NCBI GenBank assembly: GCA_040752295.1
Contig: JBFMFE010000320.1
Location: forward strand, 1 to 19,324
Length of the DNA stretch: 19,324 nucleotides
Reading direction: 5' to 3'
Origin: JBFMFE01 sp040752295
GTDB lineage: Bacteria; UBP15; UBA6099; JBFMBQ01
The translations under genes were made by a program, and so were the position numbers. The notes under the pieces are model-generated. The model worked only from the letters and a program-made list of their open reading frames with translations, was not told the origin of the DNA and did not search any database. Below, in pieces: positions 1 to 7,497 of this stretch (its first letter is position 1; the number at the start of each line of letters is the position of its first letter).

Positions 1-88
1 GGGCGCGCGCGCCGCCGCGGCGCGAGAACTCGGAGTCAACACCGTCACACTCTGGCGCAAAATGAAGAAGCACGGAATCATCCGGTAG
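1..88 (+). CDS. Sigma-54-dependent activator, C-terminal Fis-type helix-turn-helix only (5' end outside window)
   Basis: Only the last ~25 residues lie in the window, reading AARELGVNTVTLWRKMKKHG near the end, before a TAG stop at 86-88. This is the Fis-type DNA-binding helix-turn-helix that closes NtrC-family enhancer-binding proteins (alanine-rich first helix, then TLWRKMKK as recognition helix). The AAA+ domain needed to prove the family would lie upstream of base 1. The tail is closely similar in sequence to the remnant at 1702-1839 and related, but not identical, to the tail of the complete activator encoded at 11360-12691. It could be the activator for the GCGAC-type sites in the 9.2 kb region, but that is only a guess from proximity. 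Confidence is good for the domain and lower for the full identity. Confidence 0.72.
   Translation, partial: GARAAAARELGVNTVTLWRKMKKHGIIR
40..75 (+). repeat. Direct repeat copy A (36 bp, identical to 1788-1823)
   Basis: Thirty-six bases spanning the codons for TVTLWRKMKKHG are identical to 1788-1823, about 1.75 kb away and in the same orientation. Similarity continues imperfectly on both sides (AARELG before, a short variable tail and TAG after). Identity at synonymous positions shows a recent common origin rather than convergence of protein motifs. Confidence 0.85.
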
Positions 89-251
89 ATTCCGATACCA
101 GATGGTTTTATAGTAATCAGACAGGAAGATGGTGAGGGTGAAGTGAGGTTGTGGAGGTAGTTGATTGGTGACTTCGTTGACGCAGCCGGTGTCGCACATT
201 AGAATCAGCATGAAAGATGTTACTGAAAAGATTTGAGGCGAAAAACCGTTA

Positions 252-1187
252 ATGGATACAAAATTCCTAAACAAATATGAGCCGTTCCCAAGGCGCGATT
301 TCATGAAGCAGAGCATGTGGACTGCACTGCTGGCGTGGGCCAGTCTCAACAGCCTCGATCTTCTGGTCTCGCCGACGAAAGCGTTGGCAGTGGGAATCGA
401 ATCGCCGGTGGTACCAAAAGAGCTTATTTTTAACCCGAACTGGTGGAAGGCCCTCTATGCCTGGATGATGGCCATCAATGAAATCCCATTGCTTGAGGAC
501 GGGCTGGCGACAAGCAAAGAAAAAGGCGATCTCAAATACTTATTCGATAAAATCAGGGTGATGGGCGAAACGCTGAACTGGGGCACGAAGATTGTTCCCG
601 TGCAGAAGTCGATACACCCCAAGGTCGAAATCCTCCCCATACACAGCTTCGAGGAAATTCTCCGTCGCACGAGGGTTGCGGGAATCGGCGAATGCTGGTG
701 CCGCACCACTTTTAAAAACTGCGACCGCCCCACCAATACCTGTATCCTCTTGTCATTCGGCGATCATCTGCCTTCGCTGCTGGAACGCGACGAGCACGTG
801 GCGAAAGTCTCCATCGAAGAAATACGCGAGGTCATTCGGCGCGCCGAGGACGTCGGCCTCGTCCATGAACTGATCCGCTGCGGCGACGAGGAAACTTTCT
901 ATGTCATCTGCAATTGCTGCCCCTGTTGCTGTGTCGGACTTCGCGGTCTCATCGAGTTCGGCAACCGGTTGGTCGTTAAAGCCGATTTCATAGCCGAGAT
1001 AAACGACAACTGCAACGGCTGCGGCGAATGCCTTGAAAGATGCTACTTTTCCGCCCGCACAATCGAAAACGGACGTTGCGTGGTCAACATGGAAAAGTGT
1101 ATGGGCTGCGGCCTCTGTGCCACGAGATGCCCATACGAAGGCACCTTCTTGGTGAAAAGGACGGGCTCGGATCAGAGGACGGACTGA
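252..1187 (+). CDS. Tat-signal 4Fe-4S ferredoxin-domain protein with cysteine-rich central region
   Basis: A 311-aa protein. The N terminus has a twin-arginine motif (RRDFMK, residues 14-19) followed by a hydrophobic stretch and an A-L-A at 44-46 that could be a signal peptidase site, so export of a folded cofactor-bearing protein is likely. The C terminus carries two classical CxxCxxCxxxC motifs (Cys 254/257/260/264 and 283/286/289/293), expected to bind two 4Fe-4S clusters. The middle has two further cysteine groups, CWCR with two more Cys nearby (about 145-165) and CNCCPCCC (about 220-228), which may bind another metal centre. The role is probably electron transfer; the partner is unknown. 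The ATG at 252 was chosen because it places the RR motif normally. Ribosome binding is weak (GAGG about 10 bases upstream). It is followed after 11 bases by a coiled-coil gene, likely co-transcribed. Confidence 0.8.
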   Translation: MDTKFLNKYEPFPRRDFMKQSMWTALLAWASLNSLDLLVSPTKALAVGIESPVVPKELIFNPNWWKALYAWMMAINEIPLLEDGLATSKEKGDLKYLFDKIRVMGETLNWGTKIVPVQKSIHPKVEILPIHSFEEILRRTRVAGIGECWCRTTFKNCDRPTNTCILLSFGDHLPSLLERDEHVAKVSIEEIREVIRRAEDVGLVHELIRCGDEETFYVICNCCPCCCVGLRGLIEFGNRLVVKADFIAEINDNCNGCGECLERCYFSARTIENGRCVVNMEKCMGCGLCATRCPYEGTFLVKRTGSDQRTD

Positions 1188-1198
1188 TATTCTAAGAA

Positions 1199-1705
1199 AT
1201 GGGATCGATAATTATGACGCCCGAACTGGAAAGCAAATACTGCATAGATGATTTCGAACCATACTTTAAAAAGATTATGTTTGCTCTTTTGAAGCTCAAA
1301 AAAATCGTGCTGGAGGAGGCCGTCGCTCCGTCCGAAGCGCTGTTTGCTGACTATAATAAAATCGTATCCACTGAATTCGAACAGCTTGAGAGCGACAAGG
1401 ATGAACTGCGCGCCAGCCTCGAAAAAACGCGTGGTGTGTTCGAAGAGCTGAAGGAAAAAATGAATAAAATCGAAGAGCCGGCGAAGGCTCCTTTCGCTCT
1501 TAGAATTACACTGAGCGCCTCACGCGAAAAGGGCCGTAAACACGTACTCGACTCATTAAATGCATCAAGGGCCCTGCTGCGGTATCTCGACGCCGGCGAC
1601 ACCGCCGAACTCGGCAAAGCCCGCGAATACCTCATGCAAACCACCTTCGCAGCAAAAGTTGGCGACGAACCTCCCCCACGTTCTACAGTAAAACGAGCAA
1701 GATGA
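1199..1705 (+). CDS. Hypothetical helical/coiled-coil protein
   Basis: A 168-aa protein that I do not recognise. It is almost entirely predicted helix: residues about 60-95 are rich in E, K and L with heptad character (ESDKDELRASLEKTRGVFEE and onward), typical of a short coiled coil, and the C terminus is basic. There are no cysteines beyond one near residue 15, no signal peptide and no membrane segment, so it is probably cytoplasmic. An alternative ATG at 1214 (MTPELESK) would drop five residues and has GGGA about 10 bases upstream; neither start has a strong ribosome site. It follows the Tat ferredoxin gene by 11 bases. Its stop overlaps the ATG of the small Fis-tail reading frame by four bases (ATGA). 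Confidence 0.6.
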   Translation: MGSIIMTPELESKYCIDDFEPYFKKIMFALLKLKKIVLEEAVAPSEALFADYNKIVSTEFEQLESDKDELRASLEKTRGVFEELKEKMNKIEEPAKAPFALRITLSASREKGRKHVLDSLNASRALLRYLDAGDTAELGKAREYLMQTTFAAKVGDEPPPRSTVKRAR

Positions 1706-1839
1706 GTTACCCGACTACGCCGTCAGTACACGGAGGAGGCACCGCCGACACTGGAAAAGATAGGGCTGCGCGCGAACTCGGCATCAGCACCGTCACACTC
1801 TGGCGCAAAATGAAGAAGCACGGCATTGAAATGAGGTAG
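1702..1839 (+). pseudogene. Remnant of a sigma-54 activator: orphan Fis-type helix-turn-helix
   Basis: A 45-codon open frame starts at ATG 1702, overlapping the stop of the preceding gene (ATGA), and ends at TAG 1839. Its last 24 codons (AARELGISTVTLWRKMKKHG plus a short tail) are the Fis-type DNA-binding end of an NtrC-family activator, nearly identical to the tail at 1-88. The first ~20 residues (SYPTTPSVHGGGTADTGKD) retain only the HGG that normally precedes this helix and otherwise do not resemble the family. No AAA+ domain is present. I read this as the 3' scar of a second activator copy after duplication and deletion. A translated mini Fis-like protein is possible because the start is translationally coupled, but there is no clear ribosome site. 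Confidence 0.55.
1788..1823 (+). repeat. Direct repeat copy B (36 bp, identical to 40-75)
   Basis: Second copy of the 36-bp identity within the Fis-type helix-turn-helix coding sequence. Together the copies flank the two-gene block 252-1705 as direct repeats, the arrangement expected after tandem duplication followed by partial loss of the second copy. Confidence 0.85.
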
Positions 1840-1895
1840 AACCTCGCAAGGCGGGAGTCTTACACGCCCCGGAACCCGCCGGTTTACACGCCGTT

Positions 1896-2405
1896 TTATG
1901 GCTTTTCAAGAAGAAGGATAATCTGTTTCAGGACATCCACGTCCGCCTTCTGAAGCATTTCGAACACCTTGCTTTTAAGGTATACGGGATCGTCCTTTTC
2001 TTCGGGGATTGGGATGTGGAGCATTTTCCGCACGCAGTTGACGTATCGGACGGGCGTGACGGGTTTTTCAAGATAGATGCCGCGGCCCGAAAGCATACGG
2101 GTATCGGTCAGGCGCGTAATATCTTTAACGCCCAGATCGTCGCGCGCGTGAGCCGTCACAACAAGCACGGGAATCCACGCCCATTCCCTGTTCTTCCTCA
2201 TTTCATAAAAAAACCGCGCGCCGGATTTTTTCGGCATCACCAGATCGAGCGATATGAGATCGGGCGTGTTCTCGCGGAGGCGTTCAAGCGCTTCGATGCC
2301 GTTGCCGGCGGTTACGACCTCGAACCCGGCTTCCCTGAGAACCAGTTCGAAAAAAAGCCGGATATCCGGTTCATCTTCAACAACGAGAATGAGCTTTTTC
2401 TTCAT
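1896..2405 (-). CDS. Response regulator, receiver domain with short C-terminal extension
   Basis: About 169 aa from the chosen start MKKKLILVVEDEPD. It is a CheY-like receiver: acidic pocket EDE at 10-12, phospho-acceptor Asp54 in SLDLVMPKKSG, the switch Thr in VVTAHA, and the conserved Lys in YLEKPV. After the receiver there are only ~40 residues (VFEMLQKADVDVLKQIILLL), too short for a standard DNA-binding output, so it probably acts by protein contact or phosphotransfer. A longer start at 2453 exists but adds an arginine-rich leader unlike the family and overlaps the kinase gene further; the chosen start overlaps the kinase end by 29 bases. It is the last gene of the minus-strand operon and partners the kinase immediately upstream. 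Confidence 0.85.
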   Translation of the reverse strand: MKKKLILVVEDEPDIRLFFELVLREAGFEVVTAGNGIEALERLRENTPDLISLDLVMPKKSGARFFYEMRKNREWAWIPVLVVTAHARDDLGVKDITRLTDTRMLSGRGIYLEKPVTPVRYVNCVRKMLHIPIPEEKDDPVYLKSKVFEMLQKADVDVLKQIILLLEKP

Positions 2406-3552
2406 CCTGTAATGCCGGCGCCGCCTGATTCCGCGGCGCCGCGCAGCTTTCATTTGTTGGATTCGGCAGGCGTGAAACAGGGAAAATAAGACGGAAGGTT
2501 GAGCCCTGTCCGGGTTCGGAGACCACGTCCACGCGCCCGCCGTGCTCCTGCACGATCTTTTTTGTAATCAGAAGCCCGATGCCCGTCCCCTTGCCGGACC
2601 CTTTTGTGCTGAAGAAGTTTGTAAACACTTTTTTCTTTACTTCGCAATCCATGCCGATGCCGTTGTCGGTCACTTCAAAAATAATAATATCATTTTCTTT
2701 TTTGGTTCTGACAATAACACGCGCATCTTTTTTCTCTGTCATAGCGCACGCGTCGAGGGCGTTTGAGACCAGGTTGGCAAGGCAGGTGTGCAGTCCCTCC
2801 GGGTCGAACGGGGCTTCCGGGATGAAGTCCTGAAATTCGGCGGTGAGCGCGATGCCGGCGCGGGCTGCGGTCTCCCGGTACAGTTCGACGACATCGCGCG
2901 CGACTCCGTTCGGGTTTATCCATTGCGTTTGAGGCAAACGCCCCTTGGCGAAGCCGAGGAATTCCTTAACGAAGTGAGATATGCGCTCGATGTTATTGTC
3001 GAGCATGGACAGGCCTTTGCCGAGTTGCTCGACGTCGGCGTTTTTCAGTCCGGATTTCATAACGTACAGTCCGCCTTCGAGGCCGGTGATTACGTTTTTA
3101 ACGCCGTGGGCGAGGCCGGCAACGGTCTGTCCCACGGCGGCGAGGCGTTCGGCAACGAGTTTTTCTTCTTCAAGTTCTCTCAGCCTCGTAACATCAATGG
3201 CGATTTCCATTACGGCTTTGACCGAGCCGTTCGCGGCGCCGCGCAATGGGGTGGCAGTAACAACATAATGAGTCTCGCGCCCATCACGGTCCACTCCCGT
3301 CTGCGTGGACGTATGCTCCACGCCGGTGGAGAATGCGGCTTCCGCGGGACAGTTCGGACACCGTTCGGTCTTGTCCTTATACATCTCGTAACAGAATCTC
3401 CCGTACGATTCACCAAATGTTTCCCTGAATTTCCTGTTGGCCTGTATGATTCGGAAGTCGCGGTCAATAACGGCAACAAAGCACGGTGTGTTGTCGAACA
3501 GAATGTCATACTGTTCTTTGAGTGTCTCTTCCGTCATGACGGGCGAAGGCAT
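2377..3552 (-). CDS. PAS-domain sensor histidine kinase (soluble)
   Basis: A 391-aa kinase. Residues ~10-125 are a PAS domain with a cysteine group (Cys54, then CPNC at 65-68) of the kind seen in PAS sensors of anaerobes; it may bind a redox cofactor, but this is not proven. A short coiled linker leads to the H-box (AGLAHG, phospho-acceptor His149), then the N-box (CLANLVSNALDA, Asn260/264), G1 (DNGIGM, 296-301), the F-box (FFSTKGSGKG) and G2 (GTGIGL). There are no membrane segments, so it senses a cytoplasmic signal. The start has a good ribosome site (GGAG about 9 bases upstream). It lies 28 bases after the upstream response regulator and overlaps the downstream one, giving a regulator-kinase-regulator set behind the redox complex genes. 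Confidence 0.9.
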   Translation of the reverse strand: MPSPVMTEETLKEQYDILFDNTPCFVAVIDRDFRIIQANRKFRETFGESYGRFCYEMYKDKTERCPNCPAEAAFSTGVEHTSTQTGVDRDGRETHYVVTATPLRGAANGSVKAVMEIAIDVTRLRELEEEKLVAERLAAVGQTVAGLAHGVKNVITGLEGGLYVMKSGLKNADVEQLGKGLSMLDNNIERISHFVKEFLGFAKGRLPQTQWINPNGVARDVVELYRETAARAGIALTAEFQDFIPEAPFDPEGLHTCLANLVSNALDACAMTEKKDARVIVRTKKENDIIIFEVTDNGIGMDCEVKKKVFTNFFSTKGSGKGTGIGLLITKKIVQEHGGRVDVVSEPGQGSTFRLIFPVSRLPNPTNESCAAPRNQAAPALQDEEKAHSRC

Positions 3553-3580
3553 GTTCCATCTCCATTGTGGGGGTGCAGTC

Positions 3581-4069
3581 TCAGGAGAAAGTGGGGCTCT
3601 CGTGCCGCTTTTTACCGATAACGACCCGGATCGTCTCTAAAAAAGCGGCTCTGTCTATGGGTTTTTCAAGCCACACGTCCGGCGCGGGGATGCCGTGTTT
3701 CCGAACGAAATCTTCAAAAGGCATATCGTCGAAGTCCCGCTGCGGATGGAGGGCGCTGACGACAACCACAGGGATATGACACAATTCCGGATGTTTTTTT
3801 AATGCCATAAACAGCGTCAACCCGGTTTTTTTCGGCATGACCATGTCAAGACAGATTACGTCGGGACGGAAAGTTTCCGCGGCGGCTATCGCCCGCGTCG
3901 CATCCGTTTCGCAGGCGGCTTCGAAACCGTACTCTTTCAACAGGATTTGCAGGTATGCCGCTATGTCCGGCTCGTCCTCGATAATAAGAACGCGGACATG
4001 TCCGTTATTTCGATCAGCGGTTTCAGATGGGATGCGCGTTTTCAATTTACTTAACAATGATCCGGGCAT
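3581..4069 (-). CDS. Response regulator, single receiver domain
   Basis: A 162-aa CheY-like protein. Start ATG 4069 (MPGSLLSK) was chosen over the longer 4102 frame because AGGAG lies six bases upstream of it. After a ~24-residue basic lead it shows the acidic pocket (IIEDEPD, 30-35), phospho-acceptor Asp75 in CLDMVMPKKTG, and the conserved Lys in WLEKPI. No output domain follows. It closely resembles the regulator at 1896-2405, including MVMPKK/LVMPKK and EKP motifs, so the two are probably paralogues. It begins 29 bases after the NrfD-cytochrome gene in the same operon, recalling the response regulator gene that follows the hmc genes in Desulfovibrio. Confidence 0.87.
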   Translation of the reverse strand: MPGSLLSKLKTRIPSETADRNNGHVRVLIIEDEPDIAAYLQILLKEYGFEAACETDATRAIAAAETFRPDVICLDMVMPKKTGLTLFMALKKHPELCHIPVVVVSALHPQRDFDDMPFEDFVRKHGIPAPDVWLEKPIDRAAFLETIRVVIGKKRHESPTFS

Positions 4070-4098
4070 AAAGTTCTCCTTGCATTTTCGGCTTTCGA

Positions 4099-5907
4099 TC
4101 ATTGAGGACGATTAGCCCGCATGTCGCCGTGGCACGTGGAACATTCTTCAAGGGCGCGGTTTGTCTTATGGCTCAAATCCATTTCCCTGTGACATGCGAT
4201 GCACTTCTGGTGCATGGCATCCACGTAAGACGGCGCATTATAGTCGGACTGCGTTCCCGGCGCCGGTTTTTCCATTCTCATGTCTCTGGCGTGGCAATCG
4301 TAACACGGACGGGCATTGGTTTCCCATCGCGGCTCATTTCCGTCCGTGTGGCATTTCCCGCACGCGGCATTGCCGCCGTTCTTTTCCACGTGATGGGAAT
4401 GGTTGAAGATTTGGGTGTCCAGGTTCATATCCGCGTGGCATTTGTTGCAGGTTGTGTACAGGTCGCCCGGCTTGTCGAGATGATGGCAGCGCGCGCAGGA
4501 TTTTTCTCCGCCCAACCTGGTTTTGTGAAAATCATGTTTGAAAGCCACGGCCATATCATTGCGGTTTCCGTTGATGAGCAGCACGGCGCGGGTCGGGTCG
4601 TGGCTCAACGGCGGCAACGCTCTCTGGGACAGCAGCGGCATGCCTTTGAGCGCGTCGCCGCTGAAAATCCCCACGGCGGCCACTGCCGCGATAATTGCCG
4701 TCATGCTGATGTGGTGCAGCGGATTGCTCAAGATGCTCCCCCACGCGCCGCTGACCGGGTCGAACGTCTCACCGGCAATTGCTTTCGGTTCTTCCTTGGG
4801 GAGAAACGGCGGCGCGTCGTAAACTTCGTAATGTTCGACAACGTACATGAAGACCAGCGCCGCGGCTGCGGGAACGCCGAAGCCGATGCACAATTCCGGC
4901 AGCGAGGGGACATAGACGGCGCCCGCGCTTCGGAAAAATCCGATGATGCCGACGTCTATCCTGTTGAGCGCGAGACCGGCCACAGTGGAAGCGGACGCGA
5001 CCCACAGTCCTGCATCTCTCAGTCGCCAATGCCCCACTGACGCAATCGCAATCGGCGCAGCCACAAGCAGAAATGACTCAACAAGAAAAAGAATTCCTTC
5101 CCATTGCCCGCTGAACACAACCGGCCACTGCCCCCTTGCGGCAAGGTCAAGCGCTTTCATAAGCCCGTAAGCGGCAAGCGGAACGGCTGCAAGGGCGGCA
5201 ACGGCGCCCAATCGTCTCATATCAGCCCTGCGCTGATAAAGCGAGCCGATAATGAGCGTGACCAGGACCAGCATCATCAGCCCGCCGCCCATGGCCGAGA
5301 GAATGAACTGCCAGTTGATCCCCGGCGAATACCAGATCGGATGCAGACGTTCCGGCGCGGTCAGGAACAATGCGCCCAGAGACGTGTGATGCAGGCTGGA
5401 CAGCGTAATGCCGACAATCGCGATGGGAAGCACGTACACGTGAATGAAATGGCCGGGTTTGCGCCACCGGGTGTTTTCAGTGACGATGGGAATCATCTCG
5501 ACGGCCGTGACCGCGAAATACAGCGTCACGCACAGGGCGACTTCAAACAGAAAAGAATGGATGTTCCAGTGTATGAAGGGATAATAGAACCGCCAGGGGA
5601 GTCCGATGTCGAGCAGAAGGGCAAAGCACGAGGAGCCGTAGCCCAGAAACGCGACGAGGATCGCGGGGCGCAGCAGCGGCTTGAAAATGTTCATACGTAC
5701 CACGACGACCAGGAACGCCATGATGAAGCCGCTCGTGCCGAGCGCCGCGCCGGCGATCATGTTCATGACTTTCCACATGCCCCAGGGTACCTGATCGGAC
5801 AGCGCGGTGGCTGCGCCAAGCCCGAAGATGAAACGTCCCACCATGGCCACCAGGCCGAACATTGCCAGCGCCCATAAAACTTCTTTCACCATAAGCAGCC
5901 TTTTCAT
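4099..5907 (-). CDS. NrfD/HmcC-like quinol membrane subunit fused to a C-terminal hexaheme cytochrome c domain
   Basis: A 602-aa protein. The first ~430 residues are strongly hydrophobic with about ten membrane helices and match NrfD/HybB/DsrP/HmcC-type quinone-interacting subunits (SDQVPWGMWKVMNMIAGAAL near residue 40 is characteristic). The C-terminal 150 residues are soluble and hold six CxxCH haem-binding motifs at 471, 487, 516, 535, 569 and 589, with extra His (HHLDK, HSHH) suitable as distal ligands. Haem attachment requires this tail to be periplasmic. In the known Hmc and Dsr complexes the multihaem cytochrome is a separate exported protein (HmcA, DsrJ); here it is covalently joined to the quinone subunit. 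It starts four bases after the stop of the ferredoxin subunit gene. The protein family is certain; the electron direction is not. Confidence 0.92.
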   Translation of the reverse strand: MKRLLMVKEVLWALAMFGLVAMVGRFIFGLGAATALSDQVPWGMWKVMNMIAGAALGTSGFIMAFLVVVVRMNIFKPLLRPAILVAFLGYGSSCFALLLDIGLPWRFYYPFIHWNIHSFLFEVALCVTLYFAVTAVEMIPIVTENTRWRKPGHFIHVYVLPIAIVGITLSSLHHTSLGALFLTAPERLHPIWYSPGINWQFILSAMGGGLMMLVLVTLIIGSLYQRRADMRRLGAVAALAAVPLAAYGLMKALDLAARGQWPVVFSGQWEGILFLVESFLLVAAPIAIASVGHWRLRDAGLWVASASTVAGLALNRIDVGIIGFFRSAGAVYVPSLPELCIGFGVPAAAALVFMYVVEHYEVYDAPPFLPKEEPKAIAGETFDPVSGAWGSILSNPLHHISMTAIIAAVAAVGIFSGDALKGMPLLSQRALPPLSHDPTRAVLLINGNRNDMAVAFKHDFHKTRLGGEKSCARCHHLDKPGDLYTTCNKCHADMNLDTQIFNHSHHVEKNGGNAACGKCHTDGNEPRWETNARPCYDCHARDMRMEKPAPGTQSDYNAPSYVDAMHQKCIACHREMDLSHKTNRALEECSTCHGDMRANRPQ

Positions 5908-5911
5908 TGCG

Positions 5912-6739
5912 TTATTTCACCTGTTTTGAATCCCTGTTTTCCGATTGCCCGCTCTCATGTTGCTTGCGGTTCTGCTCCGCAATCTCCATGCGGCGGTTGA
6001 TGATCCATCCGACGGCGGCCGTGCCGGCGAGCACCGTGCCGCCGAGGTACGGCGTCTTGAGTGCCGTGGGCCACGTGAAGGCCGAGAATGTTTTTTTACA
6101 GGCTGCCGCATCGTCCGCCGGGAAACCAAGCGCTTCAAGCGGTACGTCCGAAATATACAGGACTGATGTTCCGCCGTAATCGGTCTCCCCCCAGATGCGC
6201 TGAATATACCTGCGCGGATTCATGGCGAGGCGGTACTGCGCTTCGGCGAGCATCTCTTTTCGCGTTCCGAAAATGGTGGCGCCGTATGGACAGGCCGCCG
6301 TGCAAGCGGGCCGCTCCCCTTTGGCCAGCCGCTCGAAGCAGAATTTGCACTTGCGCACGAAAGGCACGGGAGTGTTCCATTCATACCGAGGAATCGTGAA
6401 CGGGCACGAGATCATGCAGTAGCGGCAGCCGATGCACTTGTCCTTGTTGTAGATGACCGGCCCCTCCGGCAGTCTCTCGAAGGCATGTACTGGGCAGGCG
6501 TTCAGGCAGGCGGGGTTTATGCAGTGGAGGCATTGCTTTCGCACGAAGCGGTCGGCGATTTTGACGATGGCAGTCCATCGTGCGCCCGACAGTCCGTCCG
6601 GCGCGGCGTGCGCGGAGGGAATCGTGTCGCCGGTGTTCCACGTTTTCTCGCAGGCAACGACGCATTTTTCACATCCCACGCAGCGCGTGACGTCGGTGAG
6701 GATTGCTTTCGCAAGAGGCGATGGACGCGGCGCTTTCAT
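5912..6739 (-). CDS. Four-cluster ferredoxin subunit with C-terminal membrane anchor (HybA/HmcB/DsrO family)
   Basis: A 275-aa protein with sixteen cysteines in four groups: 20/23/26/30, 70/73/78/82, 102/105/108/112 and 131/134/146/150, the pattern of the FdhB/HybA/DsrO/HmcB electron-transfer subunits. A single hydrophobic helix at ~229-248 anchors the C terminus. It normally docks on an NrfD-type partner and passes electrons between it and other clusters. Unlike DsrO and HybA there is no Tat or Sec signal: the first cluster begins at residue 20. The domain may therefore face the cytoplasm, although the basic residues after the anchor would favour the opposite orientation. The start overlaps the stop of the cytochrome b gene by four bases, implying translational coupling. 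Confidence 0.9.
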   Translation of the reverse strand: MKAPRPSPLAKAILTDVTRCVGCEKCVVACEKTWNTGDTIPSAHAAPDGLSGARWTAIVKIADRFVRKQCLHCINPACLNACPVHAFERLPEGPVIYNKDKCIGCRYCMISCPFTIPRYEWNTPVPFVRKCKFCFERLAKGERPACTAACPYGATIFGTRKEMLAEAQYRLAMNPRRYIQRIWGETDYGGTSVLYISDVPLEALGFPADDAAACKKTFSAFTWPTALKTPYLGGTVLAGTAAVGWIINRRMEIAEQNRKQHESGQSENRDSKQVK

Positions 6740-7449
6740 ACCTTCACCTTCTCACCGAATATTTCATGGGCGATGCGTTCGCCGGAGCCTTCGGGGAACC
6801 GCCAGTAGATGTACGTGGATATCCGCCCGAAGGGAAACAGCGCGGCGTGAGCCAACTTGGTAAACGGCATCAGCACAAAAATCAGTTCCGCGCTGAGCAC
6901 ATGAATCAGCATTGTTGCGTTGTAAGGGAGCGGGTTTATTTTCGCGTGCACCGCCAGAAACCCCGTGATGAACGGCACGGCAAGCAGCGCCAGCAGCGCG
7001 TAATCAATGGGTCCGCTGAGCGCGCGGGACTCGCGGCTCAGCGCGCGGAACAGAAACATCACGACGGTCAATCCCACTGTGACAATGGTCAGCGCGTCGG
7101 CGGTGTGTTTGCTCATTTTCAAAATGTCGGGCAGCCTTACACCAAGACCGCGCTCCCAGAGCAACAGGTGGCTCGCGAAAAACACGGGAACGAGGATCAG
7201 CCCGATGTGCCACAGAAACGAAATCACGGAAAACGCCGCGCGAGCCTGCGAAAAATGCTTGATTGGAAACGCCCATTCAAATACCCACCGCGCAACGTCT
7301 TTCACCACGATGTTGTGGTCTCTGGTGCGTTTCCATGTCATATTGATGGCAATAATGTGAATCACGACAAGGCGCAGCAGCGCCAGTACCACGAAGAGAA
7401 AGGTCATTGTGAACAACGGTCCTCTTGCAAGAGACAGCCAGTAATCCAT
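6736..7449 (-). CDS. NarI-like di-haem cytochrome b membrane subunit (DsrM/TmcC/HmcE type)
   Basis: A 237-aa membrane protein with about five to six hydrophobic helices and histidines in helices (for example LLRLVVIHIIAINM near 25-38, SFLWHIGL near 95 and MLIHVLSAEL near 185) suited to bind two b haems. Family and neighbours point to a NarI/DsrM-type quinone-reacting cytochrome b that partners an HdrD/DsrK-like protein, as in the Dsr, Tmc and Hmc complexes. Ribosome site AGGGGG lies about 10 bases before the ATG. It follows the HdrD-like gene after 48 bases. I cannot assign it more precisely than the family. Confidence 0.88.
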   Translation of the reverse strand: MDYWLSLARGPLFTMTFLFVVLALLRLVVIHIIAINMTWKRTRDHNIVVKDVARWVFEWAFPIKHFSQARAAFSVISFLWHIGLILVPVFFASHLLLWERGLGVRLPDILKMSKHTADALTIVTVGLTVVMFLFRALSRESRALSGPIDYALLALLAVPFITGFLAVHAKINPLPYNATMLIHVLSAELIFVLMPFTKLAHAALFPFGRISTYIYWRFPEGSGERIAHEIFGEKVKV

Positions 7450-7497
7450 TAATCAAACCCCCTGTAAAAAATAACGCTTCACGCGCACGGCGCCGGC

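Noticed and set aside
160..185. Possible sigma-54 promoter (TTGGTGACTTCGTTGAC) upstream of the Tat ferredoxin gene
   Set aside because: The -12 GC is missing and the -24 half matches only at TGG; the nearby TGTCGCA is a lone half-site.
1850..1880. Hairpin GGCGGG/CCCGCC between the Fis remnant and the response regulator, plus a 9-bp direct repeat TTACACGCC (1860, 1884)
   Set aside because: The loop is 19 bases, the stem six, and there is no T run on either strand; it is too weak to call a terminator.
2788..3621. 277-codon plus-strand frame opposite the histidine kinase
   Set aside because: The kinase motifs on the minus strand account for this DNA; the opposite frame has no known features.
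4102..5877. Long plus-strand open frames opposite the NrfD-cytochrome gene (4102-5040, 5104-5877)
   Set aside because: They are antisense to a gene with certain membrane and haem motifs and their translations show no recognisable domain; they are mirror frames of high-GC coding sequence.
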